Source: Gelidibacter japonicus (lineage in GTDB: Bacteria > Bacteroidota > Bacteroidia > Flavobacteriales > Flavobacteriaceae). From it: a DNA stretch of 64,000 bases. The stretch is from the NCBI RefSeq assembly GCF_010725055.1, contig NZ_BJKB01000002.1, positions 248,001 to 312,000 of the forward strand. The letters are read 5' to 3'. Shown here piece by piece: positions 27,184-34,236 of the stretch; position 1 is the first letter of the stretch; the number at the start of each line of letters is the position of its first letter. Both the position numbers and the translations under genes were made by a program. A model generated the notes under the pieces. The model worked only from the letters and a program-made list of their open reading frames with translations. It did not search any database and was not told the origin of the DNA.

Positions 27184-27741
27184 ATGCAAAAAGAAATATC
27201 AAATGCCTTACAAGTTTTAAAGGACGGTGGACTCCTACTCTATCCCACGGATACTGTTTGGGGAATAGGCTGTGATGCTACCAACCCTGAAGCTGTTAAA
27301 AAGGTGTTCCAACTTAAAGAGCGCGAGGATAACAAGGCCTTGATTTGCTTGGTGGCCGATGATCGGATGCTGAGCAAATACGTTAAGGAGATTCCGAAAG
27401 TGGCCTACGATATTTTTGAGGTTTCTGAAGAGCCCATCACCATTATTTATGATGAAGCCCAGAATTTAGCCGAAAATTTAATTGCCGAGGATAGATCGAT
27501 TGCCATCAGAATACCCAATGACGATTTTTGCTTCCAACTGCTCAGACGATTTGGCAAACCCATAGTTTCGACCTCCGCAAATAGAAGTCATGAAGCCACC
27601 CCAAAATCATATAAAGAAATCACACCCCATATTTTAAAAGGAGTGGACTATGTCGTAAATTTGCATCGCGAAAAAATCTGTTCCAAACCCTCCTCCATTA
27701 TTAAGTTGAGCGCAAACGGGAGGGTGAAGATCATCAGATAA
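27184..27741 (+). CDS. tsaC: L-threonylcarbamoyladenylate synthase, Sua5/YciO/YrdC family
   Basis: The enzyme makes threonylcarbamoyl-AMP, the precursor of t6A at position 37 of ANN-decoding tRNAs. The 185-residue protein shows the YrdC start (NALQVLKDGGLLLYPTDTVWGIGCDA), the KER segment FQLKEREDNKAL, and IAIRIPNDDF with PIVSTSANRSHEATP. It is the short form without the Sua5 C-terminal domain. The leader is unusual because a hexanucleotide repeat ends seven bases upstream. cca, another tRNA-maturation gene, follows after 71 bases. Confidence 0.93.
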   Translation: MQKEISNALQVLKDGGLLLYPTDTVWGIGCDATNPEAVKKVFQLKEREDNKALICLVADDRMLSKYVKEIPKVAYDIFEVSEEPITIIYDEAQNLAENLIAEDRSIAIRIPNDDFCFQLLRRFGKPIVSTSANRSHEATPKSYKEITPHILKGVDYVVNLHREKICSKPSSIIKLSANGRVKIIR

Positions 27742-27812
27742 TTAAAACTCCAAAATTCAAATTCCAAATTCCACAAATCCATTTGGTATTTGGTACTTGA
27801 AATTTGAATATT

Positions 27813-29234
27813 ATGAAACATAAGGCATTAGAACATCCCATTTTCAAAATCATCTCCCAATCGGCAAGAGAATTGGGAATCGACGCCTACGTCATTGGTG
27901 GGTTTGTTCGTGATTTTATCTTGAAGCGCGGACAGCATAAGGACATCGATATTGTAGCCATAGGTAGTGGTATTGACCTTGCTAAACAAGTGGCGAAAAA
28001 CATTCCAAACCATCCTAAGGTCCAAGTGTTTAAAACTTACGGGACAGCAATGTTGCGTTATGAGGATATTGAAGTGGAATTTGTGGGTGCACGAAAGGAA
28101 TCTTATTCAGAAGAAAGCAGGAACCCAATTGTCGAAAATGGCACTTTGGAAGACGATCAAAATAGACGCGATTTTACGATAAATGCCATGGCCTTGGATC
28201 TAAGTATCTCAAATTTTGGCAAGTTGCTTGATCCGTTTGATGGGATGGCCGATTTGAACGCTAAAATAATTAGGACGCCATTAGATCCCAACATCACCTA
28301 CAGCGATGATCCCTTAAGAATGATGCGCGCCATCCGATTTGCGACCCAGCTCAACTTTACCATTGAAAGTGCTTCACTTGCTGCGATCTCGGAAAATAAA
28401 GACCGTATCAAAATCATCACGAAAGAACGGATCGTAGTTGAACTTAATAAAATTTTGGAAAGCGATGTGCCTTCCATCGGATTTTTACTCTTGGAAGAAA
28501 CTGGGCTTTTGGATTATATTCTGCCCGAATTGGTTGCCCTAAAAGGGATAGACGAAAAAGAAGGACAACGCCACAAAGACAATTTCTATCACACATTGGA
28601 AGTTGTAGATAATATCGCTCAAAACACAAATGACCTTTGGTTACGATGGGCAGCGCTGTTGCACGATATTGGCAAAGCACCGACTAAAAAGTTCAGCAAA
28701 AAGGTTGGCTGGACCTTCCATGGCCATGAGTTTGAAGGCTCAAAAATGGTCTATCGTCTATTCAAACGCCTAAGGATGCCTCTTAATGAAAAGATGAAAT
28801 TTGTGCAAAAATTGGTACTCATGAGCTCGAGACCAATTGCATTGGCGCAAGATGTCACAGATTCAGCCGTGCGACGTTTGGTTTTTGATGCCGGTGATTA
28901 TGTGGACGATTTAATGTTACTGTGTGAGGCAGATATCACTACTAAAAACCCCAATAAATTCAAAAAATACCACAACAATTTCAAACTTGTCAGAGAAAAG
29001 ATCATAGAAGTTGAAGAACGTGATCAAGTTCGAAATTTTCAACCTCCAATTTCAGGTGAAGAAATCATGGAAGCCTTTGGATTAAAACCATCAAGAGAAA
29101 TTGGTGTGATAAAAGAAAGTATTAAAGAGGCCATCTTGGAAGGTAAAATCCCCAATGAACACCAAGCTGCTTACGCATTAATGTTGGAAGAAGGGAGGCG
29201 TTTGGGCCTAAAGGAAGTAGGAACAAGTGGGTAG
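27813..29234 (+). CDS. cca: tRNA nucleotidyltransferase (CCA-adding enzyme) with HD domain
   Basis: The enzyme adds or repairs the CCA end of tRNA. The 473-residue protein has the class II nucleotidyltransferase head (GGFVRDFILKRGQHKDIDIVAIG, catalytic DxD within DIDIV near residues 42-46), ARKESYSEESRNP, RRDFTINAMAL, DPLRMMRAIRFATQL and the template-type region. An HD domain follows (LLHDIGKAPTKK, H284 and D285). Start is ATG 27813; a TTG at 27804 is less likely. The stop codon sits inside a heptanucleotide array (29226-29267), so the last codons (TSG, then TAG) come from the repeat. Confidence 0.93.
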   Translation: MKHKALEHPIFKIISQSARELGIDAYVIGGFVRDFILKRGQHKDIDIVAIGSGIDLAKQVAKNIPNHPKVQVFKTYGTAMLRYEDIEVEFVGARKESYSEESRNPIVENGTLEDDQNRRDFTINAMALDLSISNFGKLLDPFDGMADLNAKIIRTPLDPNITYSDDPLRMMRAIRFATQLNFTIESASLAAISENKDRIKIITKERIVVELNKILESDVPSIGFLLLEETGLLDYILPELVALKGIDEKEGQRHKDNFYHTLEVVDNIAQNTNDLWLRWAALLHDIGKAPTKKFSKKVGWTFHGHEFEGSKMVYRLFKRLRMPLNEKMKFVQKLVLMSSRPIALAQDVTDSAVRRLVFDAGDYVDDLMLLCEADITTKNPNKFKKYHNNFKLVREKIIEVEERDQVRNFQPPISGEEIMEAFGLKPSREIGVIKESIKEAILEGKIPNEHQAAYALMLEEGRRLGLKEVGTSG

Positions 29235-29267
29235 TGGATAGTTGGTAGTTGGTAGTTGGTAGTTGGT
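29226..29267 (+). repeat. Heptanucleotide array (AGTTGGT) spanning the cca stop codon
   Basis: Six 7-base units, AGTGGGT, AGTGGAT and four perfect AGTTGGT, start inside the last sense codons of cca and run 33 bases beyond its TAG. Confidence 0.9.
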
Positions 29268-29331
29268 AAAATTTAAAATTATGTTAAGTTTCATGTTCAA
29301 TTTCGAATTCATTTTCAATTTTATATAAAAA

Positions 29332-30351
29332 ATGGCAAAACAAAAAGATAATAAAAACGTCATCTATTGGCTCCTTACAGGTTGCGTATTACTATTTATC
29401 ATGGTGGTTATTGGCGGAATTACCAGATTAACAGATTCTGGACTATCTATTTCAGATTACAAACTCATAACTGGAACCATTCCACCATTAAATGAAGTAG
29501 AATGGCAAGAAGCCTTCGAACTTTACCAGCAATACCCAGAATTCCAGAAACTCCATTCACATTTCACATTATCAGATTTTAAAGAAATCTATTTCTGGGA
29601 ATGGCTGCATCGTGTTATGGGGCGATTGATTGGTCTTGTTTTCATTATTCCATTTATCTATTTTTTGGCCACCAAGCAGCTTACATCAAAAACCATCAAA
29701 AAATGCCTAATATTACTTTCTCTAGGGGCATTTCAAGGTTTCCTTGGATGGTATATGGTAAAAAGCGGATTGGTGGATATGCCAAATGTTAGTCACTATC
29801 GATTGTCTGCACATTTAACCACGGCTTTTCTGACTTTTGCAGCCACGCTTTGGGTGGCTTTGGATCTAAAGTTTCCTGAAAAGAAGCCTATAGATAAAAA
29901 TTTTAGAAACCTCATTGGTATTGGGTATATCATTTTGGCCGTTCAGATTGTTTATGGCGGATTTGTAGCGGGATTAAAAGCTGGATTACTCCACAACCAT
30001 TGGCCTTTTATGAATGAAGGTAAATTTATACACGAATCGGCTTATGCCATCGATCCTTTCTATTTAAATTTGATTGAAAACCCGAGTGGTATTCAGTTTG
30101 TCCACCGCACTTTTGCCTATGTGGTGGTGATCATTATTGCAATCATTTGGTATCGTGGCAAACAATTATCATTAACACCTATCCAATCCAAAAGTATTGA
30201 CAGCCTGCTTATTCTTGTTGGGGTTCAATTTTTACTGGGCGTACTGACCATCATTTATGGCGTACCTCTTTGGTTGGGCGTAGCGCATCAAGTTGGAGCT
30301 TTTTTACTTTTATCGGCAATGACATTTACATTACATCGCTTCAGTAGATAA
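29332..30351 (+). CDS. ctaA: Heme A synthase, COX15/CtaA family
   Basis: CtaA oxidises heme O to heme A for aa3-type cytochrome oxidase in the inner membrane. The 339-residue protein has about eight membrane segments. It carries the family signatures GGITRLTDSGLSIS, FKEIYFWEWLHRVMGR, a conserved His pair region (HWPFMNEGKF), FVHRTFAYVVV and LGVAHQVGAFLLL, with heme-ligand histidines in helices. The Bacteroidota-type loop PFYLNLIENPSGIQFVHR is present. The leader contains degenerate TTCAATTT/TTCGAATTC words related to those before cca and tsaC. No other cytochrome oxidase gene is in the window. Confidence 0.95.
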   Translation: MAKQKDNKNVIYWLLTGCVLLFIMVVIGGITRLTDSGLSISDYKLITGTIPPLNEVEWQEAFELYQQYPEFQKLHSHFTLSDFKEIYFWEWLHRVMGRLIGLVFIIPFIYFLATKQLTSKTIKKCLILLSLGAFQGFLGWYMVKSGLVDMPNVSHYRLSAHLTTAFLTFAATLWVALDLKFPEKKPIDKNFRNLIGIGYIILAVQIVYGGFVAGLKAGLLHNHWPFMNEGKFIHESAYAIDPFYLNLIENPSGIQFVHRTFAYVVVIIIAIIWYRGKQLSLTPIQSKSIDSLLILVGVQFLLGVLTIIYGVPLWLGVAHQVGAFLLLSAMTFTLHRFSR

Positions 30352-30363
30352 TAGAAAAAGTTC

Positions 30364-30371
30364 TACCTTTG
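30364..30371 (+). promoter_or_regulatory. TAnnTTTG box before the pRiA4b-like gene
   Basis: TACCTTTG ends 18 bases before ATG 30390. A potential TTG start at 30369 is simply the end of this box. Confidence 0.6.
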
Positions 30372-30389
30372 CCTTTTAAATTTTTATTC

Positions 30390-30908
30390 ATGGTTTACAG
30401 ATTCAGAATTATTCTTGACAACGACACCGATGATGATGTTTTTAGGGATTTAGAAATCCGCGAAACAGACACTCTTGAAGACTTGCACAATAGTATCACA
30501 CAGGCATTCGGGTTTGACGGTATTGAGATGGCGTCATTTTATTTAAGTGATGAAGACTGGAATCAAGGTGAGGAAATTCCGATGTTTGACACAGGCGACG
30601 TTCAAGGAGATGTGAGACTTATGAGCGAAACAGCTATCAATCATGTCGTTCACGAAGCGAAAACTCGATTGATCTATGTATATGATTTCTTCAACATGTG
30701 GACCTTTTACGTGGAATTGGCCGAAATAATTGAGGCAGCCGAAGGCACTGATTATCCAAATTTGATGTATGTTCATGGTCAAATTCCTACTGAAGCACCT
30801 CTTAAAAGATTTGAAGCTGAAGATGAGTTTGATGATTACAATGAATTTGATGACGATTTTGACGTTGACGATTACGAAAGCTTGGATTTTGACGAGAATT
30901 GGAATTAA
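30390..30908 (+). CDS. Plasmid pRiA4b ORF-3-like (IS1096/TnpR passenger-type) protein
   Basis: The 172-residue protein starts with a pRiA4b ORF-3-like domain (YRFRIILDN...VFRDLEIRETDTLEDLHNSITQAFGFD, then FYLSDEDW) and has a long acidic C-terminus (EAEDEFDDYNEFDDDFDVDDYESLDFDEN). The family occurs on plasmids and near mobile elements but is also a common chromosomal gene in Bacteroidota; its function is unknown. No transposase is near, so mobility is not implied. The start at ATG 30390 fits the promoter box immediately upstream. Confidence 0.75.
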   Translation: MVYRFRIILDNDTDDDVFRDLEIRETDTLEDLHNSITQAFGFDGIEMASFYLSDEDWNQGEEIPMFDTGDVQGDVRLMSETAINHVVHEAKTRLIYVYDFFNMWTFYVELAEIIEAAEGTDYPNLMYVHGQIPTEAPLKRFEAEDEFDDYNEFDDDFDVDDYESLDFDENWN

Positions 30909-30996
30909 AGAGGAACTATTTTATTAGTGCTTACTTTTATTATTTATTCCCGTCTATTTATAATTATCTGACCTATATTTCAAATACAGTCCGGTC

Positions 30997-31094
30997 TTGA
31001 TTCTTGGTTCTTGATTCTTGATTCTTGGTTCTTGGTTCTTGATACTTAATACTTGATTCTTAATTCTTAATACTTGATTCTTAACACTTCCTAC
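30997..31094 (-). repeat. Long degenerate heptanucleotide array (TTGATTC/TTAATAC family)
   Basis: Fourteen contiguous 7-base units keep phase throughout; they read TTGATTC, TTGGTTC, TTGATAC, TTAATAC, TTAATTC and close variants. The array ends ten bases from the stop codon of the minus-strand gene at 31104. Confidence 0.9.
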
Positions 31095-31103
31095 GTATCC
31101 CCC

Positions 31104-32165
31104 TCATTTCAAATACTTCATGTTCACATTTTCGTAATTCCGTTTCACAAAATCCAGCGCATTCTTTACAATCTCTCCCATATTTTTACTTCGTTTGAAT
31201 TTTAAATCGTGCGTATATTCATAAATAGTCATTTTAAGAAGGTGGATATGTTCTGGCGTAGACAGTGTGTCGGCGATCATACAGTCCAATAATTCCTTGA
31301 TGCGCTCGTGATAACTGATCAATCGTTTTGCAACGATGGAGCGCTCTTCCAACTTATATTGATCAATAGATTCCTTTTGAAACTTTTCTTGCACCAATTG
31401 TACCATGGCCAAATTCTCCTTGAAAAACTGTGGCCGATAGACATTGAACTTACCTTCATAACTCTGTTGGTCAAAATCAATGGCCCGAATTTTATAGACG
31501 ACATGGTCAAAATCATGAGTGGGGACAATCACATAATTATAAGAACGCATATCGCCCAAAAGTCTTATCATGCACCTTTCATTAAATTTTACAAACTCTT
31601 TGGCAATCTGTGACTTTTCAGATGCAGTACAGTTGGGTAGCATATTTTTAATAAATTCATCTCCCGGAACGCCTGCAATATGCTCTTCAATCAGCGTATC
31701 CTGAAACACCAAGAAATTTAGGTTATACGGTGATAACATATGTTCAAATTCCAAGCCGTAGATTCGCGAAGCATCTGCTTTCTTGACATAAAAATAGGTG
31801 TAATTATCATTGAGGATATTTCTGATCTTAATTCTAAATGGCTTTGAATTTCCAAAAGTGCAATAGTCGATAGCATCTACACTCAAAAACGGAATGGTAC
31901 GCTCGTTCCCATCAGAATGCAATATGGTATAGACCTTCTTAAGACTCAGATCAATTTCCTGGCGTTCAAATTCATTAAAATACACTCTGACCCATAGGGT
32001 ATCATTATCATCTTTATCATACAAAACAACGGTTCCCTGAAAACGTAACAAATCGTCATAAAAAATAGGCAGCCTGATATTTCTGTTATACTCAGAAAGA
32101 TAGGCATCCAGCTTTTCCGTTATGGGATAAGACGGTTTGCGTAAGGATATTTTAAGATCTTGCAT
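31104..32165 (-). CDS. Conserved hypothetical protein with kinase-like motifs
   Basis: The 353-residue protein has no signal peptide or membrane segment. The N-terminal half is beta-rich. In the second half the order LLGDMRSYNYVIV then YKIRAIDFDQ looks like the catalytic loop and metal-binding segment of protein-kinase-fold enzymes (x-D-x(4)-N, then D-F-D). This is a pattern match only; the ATP-binding lysine region is not clear. It is divergent from an ABC transporter pair and has its own promoter. The family seems confined to Bacteroidota as far as I can judge, and I know no function for it. Confidence 0.68.
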   Translation of the reverse strand: MQDLKISLRKPSYPITEKLDAYLSEYNRNIRLPIFYDDLLRFQGTVVLYDKDDNDTLWVRVYFNEFERQEIDLSLKKVYTILHSDGNERTIPFLSVDAIDYCTFGNSKPFRIKIRNILNDNYTYFYVKKADASRIYGLEFEHMLSPYNLNFLVFQDTLIEEHIAGVPGDEFIKNMLPNCTASEKSQIAKEFVKFNERCMIRLLGDMRSYNYVIVPTHDFDHVVYKIRAIDFDQQSYEGKFNVYRPQFFKENLAMVQLVQEKFQKESIDQYKLEERSIVAKRLISYHERIKELLDCMIADTLSTPEHIHLLKMTIYEYTHDLKFKRSKNMGEIVKNALDFVKRNYENVNMKYLK

Positions 32166-32181
32166 AGTATTTAAATTAACT

Positions 32182-32216
32182 CAAATGTAAAGTTTATATA
32201 TTTACTTGTGTAACAA
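32182..32216 (-). promoter_or_regulatory. Promoter of the kinase-like hypothetical gene
   Basis: On the minus strand TTG (32216-32214), 24 bases, then TACATTTG (32189-32182), ending 16 bases before the start codon. Confidence 0.5.
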
Positions 32217-32264
32217 ATTTACATATCACTCGTCATACGTATAACTAATCAATCAAAAAACAAC

Positions 32265-33161
32265 GTGGAAACTATTCTCACCATTAATAATCTCACTAAA
32301 AAATTTGGTTATCTCACAGCTGTCAAAGATTTATCATTTACCATCAACAAAGGTAATGTTTACGGTATTTTAGGCCCAAACGGAAGTGGCAAATCAACTA
32401 CCTTAGGTATTGTACTTAATGTGGTCAATAAAACTTCGGGTGATTTTAGCTGGTTCAACGGACAGATTTCAACTCATGAAGCTTTAAAAAAGGTGGGCGC
32501 CATTATAGAAAACCCGAATTTCTATCCTTATATGACGGCTTATCAAAACTTGAAATTGGTCTGCAAAATCAAAGGAGTAGATTATGGCAAGATTAATGAG
32601 AAACTCAGTATTGTTGGTCTTTTGGAGCGAAAAGACAGTAAATTCAGCAATTATTCCTTGGGCATGAAACAGCGTTTGGCCATTGCTTCCGCCCTACTGA
32701 ATGATCCGGAGATCCTAATTTTGGATGAGCCTACCAACGGATTGGACCCTCAGGGGATTCATCAAATTCGGACCTTGATTAAGCAGATTGCGAGCGAAGG
32801 AACTACCATCCTGCTGGCGTCCCACTTGCTGGATGAAGTTGAAAAAGTATGTTCACATGTTGTCGTACTACGCAAAGGTGAAAAATTGTATTCAGGCCGA
32901 GTGGATGAAATGATTTCCAGTCATGGTTTTTTTGAGTTAAAATCGGCACAGCATAAAGACTTGGTTTCCTTTCTTAAAAACAACCCTGATTTTATTAGCG
33001 TTAAGGAAGAAGGGGAACTTTTTACCGCATTCTTAAATGAACCTATGGATGCTTCCACATTCAACAAACTCATGTTTGATAGAGGTATCATTCTTTCACA
33101 TTTGGTGAAACGCAAGGAAAGTCTGGAAGAGCAATTCCTGAAATTAACTGATAAGACCTAA
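32265..33161 (+). CDS. ABC transporter ATP-binding protein
   Basis: The 298-residue ATPase belongs to the ABC-2 export type. Walker A is GPNGSGKST (37-45), the signature is YSLGMKQRL, Walker B and the D-loop are LILDEPTNGLDP, and the H-loop is ILLASHLLDE. A C-terminal extension of about 80 residues follows the ATPase core, as in exporters of the DrrA/BcrA type. It pairs with the permease 18 bases downstream. The start codon is GTG at 32265; no ATG fits. The substrate is unknown. Confidence 0.92.
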   Translation: METILTINNLTKKFGYLTAVKDLSFTINKGNVYGILGPNGSGKSTTLGIVLNVVNKTSGDFSWFNGQISTHEALKKVGAIIENPNFYPYMTAYQNLKLVCKIKGVDYGKINEKLSIVGLLERKDSKFSNYSLGMKQRLAIASALLNDPEILILDEPTNGLDPQGIHQIRTLIKQIASEGTTILLASHLLDEVEKVCSHVVVLRKGEKLYSGRVDEMISSHGFFELKSAQHKDLVSFLKNNPDFISVKEEGELFTAFLNEPMDASTFNKLMFDRGIILSHLVKRKESLEEQFLKLTDKT

Positions 33162-33179
33162 TCCATCAAAACCTAATCC

Positions 33180-34004
33180 ATGTTACGACTCGTCAATTTA
33201 GAACTGCAAAAACTACTCTTAAACAGAGCGAGCAGAGTCCTGATATTTATCTCATTTGTATTGCCGTTTACGGTGTTGATCCTTTCTTCAATAAAAATCA
33301 ACTTTTTCGGTTTTTTTACCTTGGAATTAGGAGAGCTTGGTATTTTCAACTTCCCGATCATTTGGCATATTACCACTTTTTTTGCCTCTTATTTTAAACT
33401 GTTTTTTGCCATAGTTGTGGTGAGTATGATTGGCAATGAATACAGCAATAAAACCATAAAACAAAACTTGATTGATGGACTGAGCAAGAAGGAATTCATC
33501 CTTTCTAAATTTTATACCATTGTTTTCTTTTCATTTTTAGCCACCGTTCTCATTGGGCTAGGCTCATTTTTTATAGGTCTCTATTATTCAAGCTATACGG
33601 AAGCATCCATTATCTTCAGGGAAACCGAATTCCTCTTGGCCTATTTTTTGAAACTTGTGGGCTTTTTTAGTTTGTGTTTGTTTTTTGGGATGCTGGTGAA
33701 ACGTTCCGCTTTCGCTTTGGCATTTCTTTTTATCCTCTACATATTTGAATGGATTATTTTTTGGATTGTAACAGAGGCATCAGGTATGGATATAGCATGG
33801 AAAGTCAAGAATTTTTTGCCTTTGGAATCCATGTACAAATTAATCGATCAGCCTTTTCAACGAGTCCTAATGACCAAGTATCCAGAAAAAATTGATATGG
33901 CTTATGACTATGCGGTACATTGGTACGAAATCGTCATTGTTTTGGGTTGGACGGCTCTATTTGTGTTTTTATCGTACAGATTATTAAAAAATCGCGATTT
34001 ATAA
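33180..34004 (+). CDS. ABC-2 type transporter permease
   Basis: The 274-residue protein has about six hydrophobic segments, starting with VLIFISFVLPFTVLILSSI and ending near IVIVLGWTALFVFLSYRLLKNRD. It carries the segment MIGNEYSNKTIKQNLIDGLSKKEFILSKF, a coupling loop common in ABC-2 permeases. It acts with the upstream ATPase in the inner membrane as an exporter. Regulators or an outer membrane partner are not nearby. Two strong hairpins follow the stop codon. Confidence 0.88.
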   Translation: MLRLVNLELQKLLLNRASRVLIFISFVLPFTVLILSSIKINFFGFFTLELGELGIFNFPIIWHITTFFASYFKLFFAIVVVSMIGNEYSNKTIKQNLIDGLSKKEFILSKFYTIVFFSFLATVLIGLGSFFIGLYYSSYTEASIIFRETEFLLAYFLKLVGFFSLCLFFGMLVKRSAFALAFLFILYIFEWIIFWIVTEASGMDIAWKVKNFLPLESMYKLIDQPFQRVLMTKYPEKIDMAYDYAVHWYEIVIVLGWTALFVFLSYRLLKNRDL

Positions 34005-34010
34005 TATATT

Positions 34011-34062
34011 TGATCGAAATTGCCATCATTAATGGGACAAAACTTTAATTCAATTTCGATCA
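34011..34062. terminator. Long-loop inverted repeat after the ABC permease
   Basis: Perfect 12-base arms TGATCGAAATTG and CAATTTCGATCA are separated by 28 bases, starting seven bases after the permease stop. It could terminate transcription or protect the mRNA 3' end. Confidence 0.55.
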
Positions 34063-34073
34063 CAGATTTATTC

Positions 34074-34103
34074 ATAACAGTAGTTGAGCACAACTACTGT
34101 TAT
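34074..34103 (+). terminator. Perfect 13-base hairpin after the ABC permease
   Basis: ATAACAGTAGTTG and CAACTACTGTTAT close a four-base AGCA loop. The following sequence TATTATTG is only weakly T-rich. Confidence 0.65.
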
Positions 34104-34236
34104 TATTGAGAATATCAGTTGTGAATCTATTTTGTTTAGGATGGACAATGAAACAAGCATGATGAATTCTGGAGTTCAGAAATTCGTCCATTTATATTTT
34201 TTTTAAAAGTCCACCATATCCTAACGCATTGCTTTT

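Noticed and set aside
30369-30389. TTG start of the pRiA4b-like gene
   Set aside because: The TTG is the last three bases of the TACCTTTG promoter box; ATG 30390 is 18 bases downstream.
30390-30908. Mobile-element gene because of the pRiA4b/IS1096 family name
   Set aside because: No transposase, inverted repeats or target duplication nearby; the family is a common chromosomal gene in Bacteroidota.
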